DNA of 64,000 nucleotides from Cyrtodaria siliqua (lineage: Eukaryota > Mollusca > Bivalvia > Adapedonta > Hiatellidae), in NCBI GenBank assembly GCA_037043455.1, contig JAWPHD010000092.1:310001-374000 (forward strand), written 5' to 3'. The notes under the pieces are model-generated. The model was not told the origin of the DNA. It made no database searches and saw only the letters and a list, made by a program, of their open reading frames with translations. This document shows positions 33,301-45,556 of the stretch, in pieces. The stretch's first letter is position 1, and the number at the start of each line of letters is the position of its first letter. A program made the translations under genes and the position numbers.

Positions 33301-33879
33301 ACATTATTTAAGATGGGTTACAAATAAAACAAAATGTTACTAGTTTATATTTATTGGAATAAGCTCACCATGGCTTCAACAATATATAGTGTAAAATAAA
33401 ATGTGTAGTTAATCAAACTGGAACATTTCAGGTAAATCCAATGTTCATAGTCCAAACTAAGTTTAAATTGTAACTGACCACTGTATAGTGTAAATTGGAA
33501 CATTTCAGGTAAATCCAATGTTCATAGTCCAAACTAAGTTTAAATTATAACTGATCACTGTACAGTGTAAACCCTGGGAACATATTTTCACAAATACAAG
33601 TCTTAAACAATATATAGTGTAACATAAAATGTGTAGTTAATCAAATTGGAACATTCCAGGTAAATCCAATGTTCATAGTCCAAACTAAGTTAAAATTGTA
33701 ACTGACCACTGTACAGTGTAAACCCTGGGAACGGATGTTCACAAAGAAAAGTCTTAAAATTAAAAACTTCTTGCATAGAAAATAACAAAGTTCTTAGAAT
33801 ATTTTTACTACACTATGCTGTGTCCGCGAAATACCGCGACACAAAGTTCATAGACGATTTTAAAGTTCTTCGAGTTCCG

Positions 33880-34195
33880 ATACCACAACGTCTTGCACCG
33901 TCAATAGTAGTATTTGAAAACTTCTTGTAGGTGTATCCCCAAAGATTGCACCAATGTGGACCACCGCAAACGAGATCCGGTTGAAGCCATGACGACGACG
34001 ACAGACCACTAGGCATCTCATCTCCTCATGCATCGATACCATAACGTCGTCTTGCACCGTCAATAGTAGTATTTGAAAACTTCTTGTAGCTGTATCCCCA
34101 AAGATTGCACCAATGTATACTACCGCAAACGAGATTCGGATGGAGCCATGACGGCGACGACAGACCACTAGGCATGTCATCTCCTCATGCTTTTC
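33880..34195 (-). repeat. 159-bp in-frame tandem duplication
   Basis: Two copies start near 33901 and 34060. On the minus strand the unit encodes 53 residues (CLVVCRRRHG, then FAVVxIGAIFGDTxTRSFQ, ending LLLTVQD) with the frame intact. No family is recognised. It could be a decayed coding repeat. Confidence 0.6.
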
Positions 34196-34257
34196 ACTGA
34201 AATATATTGGTACCAAATACAATATAAACAACAAACACCGGGGAGGGTGGGTTGGTT

Positions 34258-34432
34258 AGTTTGGAGATAACAATTAAAAACAGATTTTTAGAACACAAAA
34301 ACAGATCGATACTGACCTAATGGCGGTCACTGCAAAGAGGTGTATGCGTTAGAATTACACGTTCGTAATAACATCTGATTTCCACCCCCTGAAATAATTA
34401 GTATGTGTTCCCTAGTTGAACAAATCCCATTA
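34258..34432. repeat. Dispersed repeat, copy 1 (pair with 39371-39545)
   Basis: About 175 bp with 'tttggagataacaattaaa', 'ggcggtcactgcaaag' and 'tccaccccctgaaataatta'. Copy 2 has the same orientation about 5.1 kb downstream. Confidence 0.85.
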
Positions 34433-34877
34433 TTTAAGATGGGTTACAAATAAAACAAAATGTTACTGGTTTATATTTATTGGAATAAGCTGGCCATGGC
34501 TTCAACAATATATAGTGTAAAATAAAGTGTGTAGTTAATCAAATTGGAATATTTCAGGTAAATCCAATGTTCATAGTCCAAACTAAGTTTAAAATTGTAA
34601 CTGACCACTGTACAGTGTAAACCCTGGGAACAGATGTTCACAAAGACAAGTCTTAAAATTAAAAACATCTTGCATAGAAAATAACAAAGTTCTTAGAATA
34701 TTTTAACTACACTATGCTGTGTCCGCGAAATACCGCCACATGCCACTCGGCATGTGTATGCCACATGCCGCGTGGCACCGCCAAACATGGGGAACACAGC
34801 TTAGATAATAAAAAACCTCCAAAGGTCATGTCAAATACATAAACAAAATCAAAAAACTAAAAAAAAAATCAACCGAA

Positions 34878-35045
34878 ATCCTCCAAAGAGGTATAACAGA
34901 CGTACTTTAACCAATGAAGCGATTGTGTGATGTCATATACAAAAAGCTACAAAAAACACAAACAAAAACCTCCAAAGAGGTATAACAGACATACTTCAAC
35001 CAATGAAGCGATTATGTCATGTCATAATTTATAAAGAATTTATAA
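34878..35045. repeat. 89-bp tandem duplication
   Basis: 'cctccaaagaggtataacag' at 34880 recurs at 34969, followed by 'accaatgaagcgatt'. Two copies, non-coding. Confidence 0.8.
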
Positions 35046-36490
35046 AAGTTACAAAAAAGGCTCAACAACAGTTTGTTGCGATAAAATAGCTACGGAGAGC
35101 TAATATAACCCAAATAGGGTAAATATAAACAGTATCTATACGATTGCAAAGCCACAGCCAAGCTTAAAAGTTGAACGTATAATTTCTTCAATTTAACTTA
35201 TAAAACATTCAATTCCTTGTTGTAAACCATTCACAAACAAGGCTTGCCTTGATAAAATAAGTGTACATCATCCCAATACAGCATTGTCTTAAAAATAACA
35301 AACAAATGAACTTTTATAAGATTTCAATATTTAACATAAAAAACATCGACTTTTGCTGCGTTAGGATTAATTTAAAAGCCCCAAGTTAAAATAATGTTTG
35401 GACAGGCCCCACTATGTATCATCCTTAATAGAAAAACAAATTACCAGGCAACAAAGCATCATATACTTCCTCGTTCCTGAACAATGAAATGCCACTGTAT
35501 ACATTCATTGGCAAGAAATTAAGCAGTTCAATATACATTTCCAAATTCAACACAAAATAAGTGTTATAGGCCTACTTTGACATTCACAATAGAAAACTAA
35601 ATGTCCATAAACTCTTCGATCAAAAACGGCAGGAGCCCAATTGTATACAGTTCTGGGCGACATATTCGCTTTGGCTTTCATAGTACGAGTCTGGTCTGCA
35701 ATTAACTTATTCATAAACCAGGTCTAAATGTTTGTTCCTGGCTATCATTTATACTAGCAAATTGTAAACGGAGAGTTTAACATATGATACCAACTATTGA
35801 AAGTCTCTATGGTACGTCTCGCAACCGCATGTCCGATACCCAGTTATTCGACATAGGAACATTGTTGATTGGCCTTTCGACATCGTGATGGTGACACAAA
35901 CTTAAAGTCAAGGTATGGCGTAAAATAACCTATAACTCAGAGATCGAATTATAATTAAAACAGCATCAGCCACCACTCTATATAAAAACAACAGCCACTG
36001 AATGAAAACCTCATTGTACGCAAACAGAATAAATGTGAAAAAGCTGACCGCTAGACGAAACAATTTAGGACATTTATACTGTTATAGTAGCAGCACCCAC
36101 AGCAGTAGGTAAAACATATCTGTAATAAGCAAAACAAACTGTGACATATATATCTATCATCAATTTGACAAAAGAACAATAGCATAGACCTGTTATCAAC
36201 ACGCCGCCAGTTTTCAATAATAAAGTAACCTATTGTCAATATACTTCCGACATAAACACTAGGGCGGAGATATCTAAGTACTGGCGACATGTTAATTACA
36301 TGCTCATCGACATTCTCACACTCTTGGTGTAAAATAACATAACGGGCAGTATATACCGTTTTCAGCCATTTTCAGACTCCTGGTGTAAAGTTAGTATATT
36401 CATTAACCTACATTCATGCATTTGCATACTCCAACAAAAAAAGCGCACCACTTTACACACACTAAGAATATGGTTCACTTTAATGCATTC
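35046..36490. other. Non-coding stretch
   Basis: No gene and no clear tandem structure. The minus-strand ORF 36051-36290 is unrecognised. Confidence 0.4.
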
Positions 36491-36498
36491 CTGTTAGG

Positions 36499-36550
36499 CG
36501 CCATATAACCTTTCATGTGTTGGTGTGATTAAAACCCAATTCAATTCAAT
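36499..36550 (+). repeat. Short dispersed repeat (copy 3 of 3)
   Basis: 'gccatataacctttcatgtg', 'ttggtgtgattaaaaccc' and 'aattcaattcaa' match, with divergence, the copies at 2010-2072 and 20523-20586. Confidence 0.5.
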
Positions 36551-37400
36551 GCACTTTAATTCTAGGCCAGTTGCCGACACTCACTGTAGAAAGTGCATAT
36601 TTCTCTAAAGTGACTAGAAAGAATGTATGTTCTTTGTTTTTGTTATCTGTTGTTGTTGCTGTAGTTTTTAATTGAATTAAAAGCCATAATAAAGTGTTTA
36701 AAAATGAGCCCTGTTCCCTTAGCGTTGTGTAATCTGTTCATTTAGCCACACTTTTGCGATCCCAGTTGGCTACTACACTCGCAGTCTGCGTCTTCGCCTT
36801 ACACATTTTGATCCTGGTTGACTTCCCATGATCAGCATCACACTATTCAACATTTTCCCACAAACTCTTGAGATACCACGAAATCCCGCCTTAAACCGAG
36901 TGGCTTTACATAAAGCATGGGCTCTTAGACTGTATTTTCGGCAAAACTGTTTACTGAAATAAATTGCTAAAATCAAAAAACACATGTCAAATTTATCTAA
37001 ACAAAAACAAGTTTAACCCTGTAATTTACCCCTGTGAAGGTAAAGCAAATACAGAAATTAAAGCACAATATAAAAAGCATATGTGCTCTCTATGATATTG
37101 ATTACAACTATAAAATATTTTATAACTCAACAACTCAAAAGCTATGAAATTGATTTGCAACCGTTTAAATGCAGATTTTATGTCCATTGTTCCCAGTAAT
37201 GCCACGGGACCAATGTTAAAAGTGCTAGAGTGCCGTTAGAACCATTATCTTCAGATCCACTTTATCTTGCATTTCTTTTGTCCCTCTCCCCGAGCATACG
37301 TACGGACTTTTCGATACTCTTTTTGGCATGATCTGAAACCAGTGACAAATGGTTTTAATGATGCTACTCCAGTAAGACAGGATAAAGTTTATATATTTTA
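36551..37400. other. Non-coding stretch
   Basis: No gene. The 70-residue minus ORF 36773-36985 has no recognised domain. Confidence 0.4.
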
Positions 37401-37438
37401 TAAGGTTTATATATTGTTATTTTATTTTATTGTTTATT

Positions 37439-37439
<1 letters not shown>

Positions 37440-37486
<47 letters not shown>
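37440..37486. repeat. (TA)n microsatellite
   Basis: More than 20 consecutive TA units. A second TA-rich run lies at 38070-38122. Confidence 0.95.
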
Positions 37487-37488
<2 letters not shown>

Positions 37489-37496
37489 TTAAAGAC

Positions 37497-38052
37497 ACCA
37501 GTTTATTGGGTCAAAAATGATTTTTACACTCGATATATTGGGTCCTTACCTTGTTATTGGGTCCTCAATCTGCCTATTGGGTCTTGACCCAACAATTCAA
37601 CGACCCAACAATACATGCATGTTTAACAGAACTACATTTACCTAATTAGGCCTCTCGCACATAACTTAGTTTACACGTTTATTGGGCCCCTGGGTAGGGG
37701 TTATCTCCCCTTGACAGTTTGCTAAGTATGTATATATACTGTTTATCCAATCAGAGTTCAGGTCAGAGTTCAGGACCCAATACATTGGGAAATTCATTAT
37801 GACCCAATAAACTAGTGATGCGGTATATATATATTTTTTTAACAAGACCCAGCAAAAATGTTGGGTCAGACCCAGTATTATAGTTTGAGAATAAAAGGCG
37901 TTAACAGTTGAATTACCCGTTAAGTTACGACTATATTGGGATACATAAGTACCTTTAGGTGTACTTAATTCATAAACAAATACCAAACACGTATATACAC
38001 ACTATTTCAGGGTGGCCCCAATACATGTGTTCAAATTGAGAGACCCAGTATC
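37497..38052. repeat. Cluster of ATTGGGTC motifs in both orientations
   Basis: At least ten copies of TTGGGTC or its complement GACCCAA lie within 560 bp, e.g. near 37505, 37540, 37557, 37579, 37585, 37602, 37775, 37802 and 37860. Near-variants (ATTGGGCC, GACCCAG) add more. Left copies are mostly ATTGGGTC and right copies GACCCAAT, giving an overall dyad ('agtttattgggtca' at 37500 against 'tgacccaataaact' at 37800). Confidence 0.7.
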
Positions 38053-38265
38053 CTGGTGACTTTAAGTATATATAAATATTATATATATACATATATATTT
38101 ATATATATATATATATATATTTATTTATTTATTTTTTCTTCCCTCTATGAATCCCTAATACTGTCGTGAGCTTCAATACATTTACTAAATTTAATTTACA
38201 ATAACAGAACATTATATATGTATATGTTGTTTTTTTGTTGTTGTTTTTTTTTGTTTTATAGAATA

Positions 38266-39415
38266 ATGTTAGGCTATGTCCCAGAAATCGACATCAACTT
38301 TCGTTTGACACTATTGCAACATTCTGACGCGATAGCCTTGCGCTTGCAATGCCACCCAATATAATGCCATACTTATGTTAGGCTATTCCAGACAAATGGA
38401 AATAAACACCTCAAGTTCTTACTCAAATATTATACCTACCTCTCGTACATTATTTAAACATAAGTGTTACTATAATATCTTTCTAGGACTGAAGCTAAGT
38501 TATATCGCCGCCTTGGCAAGGGCATCCACCATCCAGCATGTCCCGGCCGCTTTATCAACGATAAAACAAACACATTAAGTAGTTTACAAATGCATATACA
38601 ACGTTATTTTATTTACTTTTTATTCGAATAATTATATTAGTCATTTAAATGTGTATATACGACAAGACCAAAACATCCTGGATGAATGATGTAAAAGAAG
38701 TCGACACACACATTGCAAAAATCGAAGTTAATCTTTAACCATCGGCCATTTCCAACATAAGCGGGGACACCGACATGTAAAAAACATTCAATTACACTTG
38801 ATGCGTATTAATAATTGGTTTCGAGATATCATTTAAATACCGTGATTTCCAATTGTAACATTGTACCGCTAACTTGCAAAGAATTATGTTAGGCTATGAC
38901 ACAACAATTGACATCCACATTTTCCTTTAATACAATATTGTAATATTGTCGACAATATTGTCGAATTGTGTTCGATACAGAAATGACAAAATAATAAGCT
39001 GGAATCAACTTTCATTCAACACATAAAGTGTCATACTTCTGTTAGGCTATGACAGAAGAATCGAAATAAACACTTCCGTTTCAAAACTTATTATACACTT
39101 AAATACATGTCGGATATTATTCAAACATAATGTTACACATACTTATAATTTTTCTATGTCTAAATAAGTTCACATCCTTGGCAAACGTCATCTCTCATCC
39201 TGCACTACTCTAAATTCCAATCAATAACCAGAGTTGTCGTTCCTTTTGCATTCTCCGATTGAGAATTCCTGTCTGTCAACATCGTAGCTCAATACGACCG
39301 TTGCGAACATAAGCAAGGTATACCGACATGTAACAAGCATTCAACACTAACATTTGATGCGTATTATCAACAAGTAGTTTGGAGATAACAATTAAATACC
39401 GATTTTTAGAACACA
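38266..39415. repeat. Diverged tandem duplication, about 0.6 kb
   Basis: 'tatgttaggctatg' occurs at about 38268, 38374, 38886 and 39051, with the same following landmarks ('gacatc', 'ggaaataaacac', 'cttggcaa', 'acaccgacatgtaa', 'tgatgcgtatta') in each half. Non-coding. Confidence 0.7.
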
Positions 39416-39545
39416 TTAACAGATCGATACTGACCAAATGGCGGTCACTGCAAAGAAGTGTATGCGTTAGAATTACACGTTCATAATAACCTCTGATTTC
39501 CACCCCCTGAAATAATTAGTATTTTTCCCTAGTAGAACAAATCCC
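39371..39545. repeat. Dispersed repeat, copy 2 (pair with 34258-34432)
   Basis: See the first copy. About 90% apparent identity, same orientation. Confidence 0.85.
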
Positions 39546-40400
39546 AATGTTTTATATATTATTGGTGTATGTGATTTTAAAGTTAAACATAGAAACGGCG
39601 AACTGGTAATGATAAACCATCGAAACAATCTAAAGGGAAAAACGATTCCTCGTAAAACCGTTTGTGACCTCAACAGTGCAGAGAGTGTGTTATTTTAACT
39701 GAAGGACCATCATGTTGTTTGTGTAATATACCCCTGATTAAATAGTTACACAATGTGCAAGTTTTTGCTTGTTTCCATAAGTGTTTTTGGTTTACTGTGA
39801 TCCTTGAATTCTACATTTCCCGTTCGACTTTTATAACTACTTGTACAATGTTTGAAATTTACCTAGTTTCAATTTAAACTATGTGTTATATTTGTTTCAT
39901 TTTTCCCCATTTTATTTCTATTTCAACCCGAGAGTGTTATAGGTTTAAACTCTGTTGACAAGCAAATTAAACGGCTTGGAAAATAGTATCACACAACTCA
40001 AATCCAATATAAGGAAAAATAAGAAGCTTATGATACAAAAAAAAATTTGAAAATATATATAATGGAAAATACTATTTTCAAAGTTTAAATATATGGTTTC
40101 TTTTTTTCCTTTTTGAATCTTAAAATGACATTTCATAGGGCAGAAGTTACAAAAATAAAAATGGGTCTGAGGTCAAATGTTTCATGTCTGCAAGTATCCT
40201 TTATGACAAGCTCCCTGCAACCATTTCCAACTATCAAAATTCCACGAATCAGCAAAAGCCTTGCACTACTGAAGTTAAGTGTAATTAGGCGGACAGGCGT
40301 AGGCACATTAAACAAGCGCGCACCATTTTGGGAAACGTACATTATAGTTGTATGACACATTTCCTGGTTATTGCAATTAGTAATGATGCCTCAGCAAGTC
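39546..40400. other. Non-coding stretch
   Basis: Short ORFs on both strands at 40113-40360 overlap and show no domain. No gene is supported. Confidence 0.4.
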
Positions 40401-40416
40401 GCTTATTGCACGACGG

Positions 40417-40699
40417 ATACATTACGTGGTCCCACCTTAATTCCATTAAGCGATGGGAAAGCTTATGGTAACAGGATTTTATAACGGATATTTCGACAAT
40501 AAAACACATTTAAACCATTTTTAATGTCAAAATGCGATTACCTGTTTAAAATTATCTATAAACTATTTTAATTTTACAATATGCAAAATGTTTAAGCCGA
40601 AATTAAGTTTTTATTTCATACCCCAGCCAACCCCGTTTTCGCTTCTTGGAGAAGGGGTTGGATGGGTATGAAAGTTAATACTCGGACCACGTAATGTAT
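40417..40699. repeat. Nested palindrome
   Basis: The outer arms 'atacattacgtggtcc' (40417-40432) and 'ggaccacgtaatgtat' (40684-40699) are exact complements. An inner hairpin (40614-40673) pairs 'tttcataccc' and 'ccaacccc' with 'ggggttgg' and 'gggtatgaaa'. This is a foldback-type structure about 280 bp long with no coding content. Confidence 0.75.
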
Positions 40700-41212
40700 A
40701 AAGCGTTCGAAACGGCGGCTTGTATGGAACACAAAGCAAAGGGAGACAAGAGAGGAATAGTATGATCTAAACATTTATAACGAACACTGAGATATATAAC
40801 GATCGAAAAAGAACAAAATTACCATGATAATAGGAATAAGTATACGGCAATAAAAATAGAACACTATTTATTTATTTTATAAGCTAAGATAATTATTTTA
40901 TTGGCCATAAGATACTGAATTAAATAAATGATTAGTACCACTACAAATTATTTGCTTTGTTATAGATAATCATAAACGTTTAGTTGTTATTTTTAAAATC
41001 TAGAGACACATATGTAGATAGACGGCGAAATATGTTTGATTTTAGCGCTATAACGTCGCGGAGGTGACTTTCATGTCTAGTATTGGTCGATATCCAAGAG
41101 AATTTTATTATATATTACAGATACTTTTAGCCACTTCAATCTCCCCCATTTAATATTTCGGTGTTCGTCTGCTCTCCGTAGACCAAAATGGACCTTGTTT
41201 TAGAAACACAAA

Positions 41213-41470
41213 GTGTTTATGATGCTATCAGATTTCGCATTTTCAACTGATGACTATTCGCCATTTCGTTGTTTATTCCTCCGAGGAAAGATGAGTTCGA
41301 TAAATTATGTTGCCTTCTTTGTTTTACTCCCACTGTGTGTATATGTACACGTTTATGAATATACTGATCATAAAGCAGTTACCATAGTTATGCCGAACTC
41401 AGAACTCCTGTCAGTCAGCAATATGTATAAATTGATCCATCACGACGCCAATGTAATATCTGCACAGTAA
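41213..41470 (+). CDS. Small ORF with possible signal peptide, unrecognised
   Basis: An 85-residue ORF. If translation begins at the internal Met near 41291, the product starts MSSINYVAFFVLLPLCVYV, a plausible secretion signal, followed by about 40 polar residues without Cys pairs. No family is recognised and no promoter or polyadenylation signal is clear. It could be a small secreted peptide exon or chance. Confidence 0.2.
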   Translation: MFMMLSDFAFSTDDYSPFRCLFLRGKMSSINYVAFFVLLPLCVYVHVYEYTDHKAVTIVMPNSELLSVSNMYKLIHHDANVISAQ

Positions 41471-41799
41471 TAGGTACAATAGTGCCGAAATGTTTTCTGG
41501 AATATGTTGTCATTGGATTTGCAATACATTTTTGAATGTCATCATCAGTCCCATCAACAACGCTAGATGATTTGTTTTCTTGTATATATTATTAAAATGC
41601 TCTGCCGTCTGTTGCTCATCCATATGTTAATAAAGTGTCAAGTATTCAGAAGTCATATCAATTTTAAGTCAATAACTTCAACAAGTTGAAAATGTTGAAA
41701 TGAAAATAATTATGTTTACTTGCGCGTGTATACATTACGTGTACGATCAGCCAACCAAAGACAATCTAGTAGACCAACAAGCAGCAGTAACAATATTCC

Positions 41800-42190
41800 T
41801 GCGATTCGGTTCTTGTTTATTTCTTAAAATGCGCAAATATGTTCTTTTTCATTCCAGGTGACAAGAATGGGACATGCTCATGATTTCATACATGTTTTAT
41901 TGCATCTGATTAGCCCAGATCAGAGAATCTAATATGGGTAGTCAAACGTTGAAAAATATAAGTGAAATGAATAAATTCGGCAGTTCTCTACAGACTATAG
42001 ATATTTTAAAAGAAAAGCAAATTGGTCAACCCCGTGTTTATGTGGGATATTTCGAGCAACAGACTCACCACAAAGAAAACATTTTAAGCAAATTCAGGAG
42101 ATGTACAGTGGTCCAGAGACTTTATATGCAACCCAGTGTAAAACAACCGTATAGTGAGACGTTAAATATAAAAGATAAGAAATGGGTTTA
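41800..42190 (+). repeat. Copy of the 50/55-kb inverted-repeat family
   Basis: Shares, in order, 'gattcggttcttgtttattt', 'cttaaaatgcgcaaatat', 'caggtgacaagaatgggaca', 'agtgaaatga', 'aagcaaattggtcaacccc' and 'cagtggtccagag' with the arms at 50.1-50.9 and 54.2-55.7 kb. It includes an 85-residue ORF (41934-42191) that is aligned with, but not identical to, frames in the other copies. The 'cag|gtgacaag' resembles a splice acceptor. Confidence 0.75.
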
Positions 42191-42515
42191 AAATATTCAA
42201 TTACACTTTAGTCGAGTGTAGCAAAAGAATATGAAAGGAGTAATTTAAAGCCATGGTATATTTATCATATTACACATGTTACACTAATGATAAAAATATG
42301 CAAATGAAAGTCGAATCGGCATTCGGTCATTTTCGCTTGGCTCAGTGTGTTTTGGAATTGCCTCGTCGGTTCAGTAACGTCTAAAACATCGGATTACGAA
42401 AATCCACGACGTAGTTTCGTTGTTTGGTGTCGTGCGGAGTAGACCGATTCAACATACGAAGTCGTCATATAATTAAAATAGATATTTAATAGAAGGCGTT
42501 TATTGGAGTTCTATA
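42191..42515. other. Non-coding stretch
   Basis: No feature is supported. Confidence 0.4.
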
Positions 42516-42650
42516 ATAGAATCTCACATTCATGCCTATTTAATATTGACTTTATTAAGGATAACATTCGTATTATACTCGACGCAGCCTCGCATCATAT
42601 AACTGTGTCCAACTCGTTTAATAAGTTAAATATTTAATATCCTCTATTTA
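42516..42650. mobile_element. Diverged single copy of the 5.2-kb hairpin element
   Basis: 'tagaatctcacattcatg', 'tattgactttatta', 'atactcgacgcagcctcgca' and 'ttaataagttaaatattta' match the 5151-5448 element in order. The palindromy is weaker. Confidence 0.6.
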
Positions 42651-43420
42651 TCATATTATTCTTAAGATTGAGTTTTTAAAAAAGTGTTGCCTCATTGGAA
42701 TGATATAATTATTCCTAACAGACCAACATAAATTAAAATAAATTACATCCAAATGAAATAATGGATTTGTAAATAAATGGGGACCTCTTAATATCTGTCA
42801 GTACAATATCCGAAACATAGTTTAATGTTGTTCTTGTAGAACATAATAGCTGTAAAACATTCCACTTTATCAAGAAAAACACCTGTGTCTTTAATTTCAA
42901 AATGGTTCTGTTTCCGAACCATTACTCTCGCGAGATATGATGTCTGTTACAACCTGTTTTCGCCAACGTATTTGTTCGTCTGTATAGAGATCACTCTAAA
43001 GCATGATTTCTTTATATTAAATTTCCAAGAACATTGCTGCATCCTATCTTGAGTTTCTCCCGCCACTCTACATATACAATACACAAAATGGTATCAATTT
43101 ACAGTTCAGTAGCACGGACAGCGCGGAGACGAGGTAATGTAAGAAATTTAATAAAGGTACATTAAACGTTTGAGAGTTAATGGAAAATACAGATAACAGT
43201 TCATCTAATTGAAGCTCCCAATGGAGTTTGGGAATGCAGTTCTAAGGCGTATAGCCCTTTACCCTATGTACCGAGAATCCATCAACGGCAAGGCCTAGGA
43301 CTATATATGGTGCATTGATTGTTTATAGGGACCGCGGTTTTAAGTCTCATCCGAAAGAATGATTAGGTGAGATATACGTTCAAATATTTCGATAATTAAT
43401 CCAAATTTGTCCTGGTATGG
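42651..43420. other. Non-coding stretch
   Basis: No gene or clear repeat is seen. Confidence 0.4.
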
Positions 43421-43482
43421 ATTAAGTTTGCGATCCCTGGGTTACTAATCCGTGATGCTATCCATTACACCACGGCGGCCAT
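43421..43482 (-). repeat. tRNA-like segment
   Basis: The reverse complement begins GGCCGCCGTGGTGTAATGGATAGCAT, a good D-arm/A-box, and ends CAGGGATCGCAAAC, a degenerate B-box. A second copy of the same D-arm type is at 58661-58716. SINE head. Confidence 0.5.
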
Positions 43483-43704
43483 CTATAAATGAAACCTATA
43501 TAACACATAGTTTATAGGGTTCCGTCCAACAATTGGAATGCTGAATTTTACCAAGTGCGTTAGTAAAAGTATGTGTAGTGAAACCGATTTACTTTTTATC
43601 CAGTGAACAAAGTGAATTATTTCCATTCAATAAGAAACTGAGTTTAATTAATCAGTTTCTATATTACCTAATTATATAAAGTCAGAATAATAAACATAGA
43701 ATCC

Positions 43705-43953
43705 ATGCTTGTATTTACAGTGAAATACGTTGGAAATAAACAACTTATAGTTTACTGTAAGCATACAGCTGAATTGGAATTGACGGAGCACCAATACAAA
43801 CATTTTATATGGCGCCACCAGGAATGGATATTCCAGGCCGACTCTCCGGGCCATTTACAGCGAGATACAAATAATCAGAATGGACACAGAACAGTCTCAC
43901 TTGCAGAACTGAGAGCTACATCATATTGTGTTGTTTACACTATTTCTCGGTAG
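43705..43953 (+). CDS. Unrecognised ORF
   Basis: 82 residues; overlaps an opposite ORF. No domain or signal is recognised. Probably chance or a decayed repeat. Confidence 0.15.
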   Translation: MLVFTVKYVGNKQLIVYCKHTAELELTEHQYKHFIWRHQEWIFQADSPGHLQRDTNNQNGHRTVSLAELRATSYCVVYTISR

Positions 43954-44098
43954 AGATACGTTCATTGTTTTCTGTCACATTTTACGAAGCACATGAAACA
44001 ATATAGGGATGTGATAAAGATCTTTGACAAAATTAACAAAATTGAGAAAGAACGCGTGAGGACTTTACCCCTCTGCTTGGATAGGTAGTGGTCTTACT

Positions 44099-44960
44099 CT
44101 TGACCGGAAACCACACGGGGGGTCGGAAGTAGTTTATGGTATTTCAAACATTTCCTTTTAGCTTTGGCACTTTATATGCTATTCACGAATTAAGTTGTGT
44201 TGTGTTTTTGTTTTGTTTATTAACTTTAAGATGTTTACACACGGCTATAATGGGGCCTCCGTGGTCGAGATGGTAGCAAGCTGCGTTTGAACTGTTGTTT
44301 GTTTTGTAATAATATGCAATACAATATCTAAAAAGCGAACCGTTGATCGGAAAACAAATCTAACGTCTAGTGGTTAATCAAATTTGATCCAGCCTCGCCT
44401 TGATAATAAAAGGGTCAAGAAGCCGTTTTCAGTATTACTCCAAATAGATTTATTACATTTAGCCAAAACAGATGAGGGGAAAACAAAACCTATGCCCAGC
44501 TATAAGTACACGTCTTGACCGGAAACCACACGGGGGATCGAAAGTATGTTATGGTATTTCAAACATTTCATTTTAGTTTGGGCACTTTATATGCTATTCA
44601 CGAATTAAATTGTGTTGTGTTTTTGTTTTGTTTATTAACTTTAAGATGTTTACACACGGCTATAATGGGACCTCCGTGGTCGAGATGGTAGCAAGCTGCG
44701 TTTGAACTGTTGTTTGTTTTGTAATAATATGCAATACAATATCTTAAAAGCGAGCCGTTGATCGGAAGACAAATCTAACGGAAGACAAATGATCGGAAGA
44801 CAAATCTAACGTCTAGTGGTTAATCAAATTTGATCCAGCCTCGCCTTGATATTAAAAGGGTCAAGAAGCCATTTTCAGTATTATCCCAGATAGATTTATT
44901 ACACTGAGCCAAATAAGATGAGGTAAAAACAAAACCGATGCGCAGCTATAAGTACACGTA
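44099..44960 (+). repeat. 415-bp direct tandem duplication with tRNA-like part
   Basis: Copies start at 44099 and 44514 ('cttgaccggaaaccacacgg'). Both include the tRNA-like A-box 'cctccgtggtcgagatggta' (44254-44280, and again about 415 bp later). The second copy has an extra short duplication around 'cggaagacaaat' near 44766-44800. High similarity suggests a recent event. Confidence 0.9.
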
Positions 44961-45209
44961 TATGCAAAAGTCAGACAGGAAGTAGAACATTCACTGACAG
45001 CAGCCTCCCAAAACGCATATTGAAAATACTATTGTATTAAGAACAGGGTTTTTCCCTCAAGAACATGCATAAATGCTATTCACGGATTAAGTTGTGTTAT
45101 ATTTTTGCAATTTACGACGCTTACACAGCTATTCGTTGTTATACATTTCCCACAATTTCAAGTTTCTGTAATGTGATTATGAATATGAATTTGTTTGTTA
45201 TGAATTTCA

Positions 45210-45556
45210 TATAAATATAGATATGACGGAACTGTTTATAAATATGGATATGACGGAACTGTCTATAAATATGGATATGACAGAACTGTACATAAATATG
45301 GATATGACAGAACTGTCTATAAATATGGATATGACAGGATCCAACCAAAACACAATTAAGTGTTGTTTTTCTGCAATCTGATGATGAATATGAATTTTGA
45401 TTGTAATAAATTTAATATAAATATGGATATGACAGAACTGTCTATAAATATGGATATTACGGAATTGTCTATAACTATGTATATGGCAGAACTGTCTATA
45501 AATATGGATATGACAGAACTGTCTATATAAATATGGATATGACAGAACTGTTTGTG
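45210..45556. repeat. 27-bp minisatellite, two arrays
   Basis: The unit 'acagaactgtctataaatat' plus 'ggatatg' (27 bp) repeats about five times at 45210-45338 and about six times at 45417-45556. The flanks just before each array are also duplicated ('tgatgaatatgaattt'), so the whole block was duplicated. It yields a 9-residue periodic minus-strand ORF that is not considered real. Confidence 0.9.

Larger units (their letters stand above)
33302..34735. repeat. Segmental duplications, 1,126-bp offset plus shorter units
   Basis: 33302-33840 and 34428-34735 share 'acattatttaagatgggtta', 'caatatatagtgtaaaataa' and 'ccaatgttcatagtccaaac'. The latter motifs also repeat at about 33480 and 33640. Between the duplicates is a 159-bp tandem duplication. 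No gene is recognised. Confidence 0.85.
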
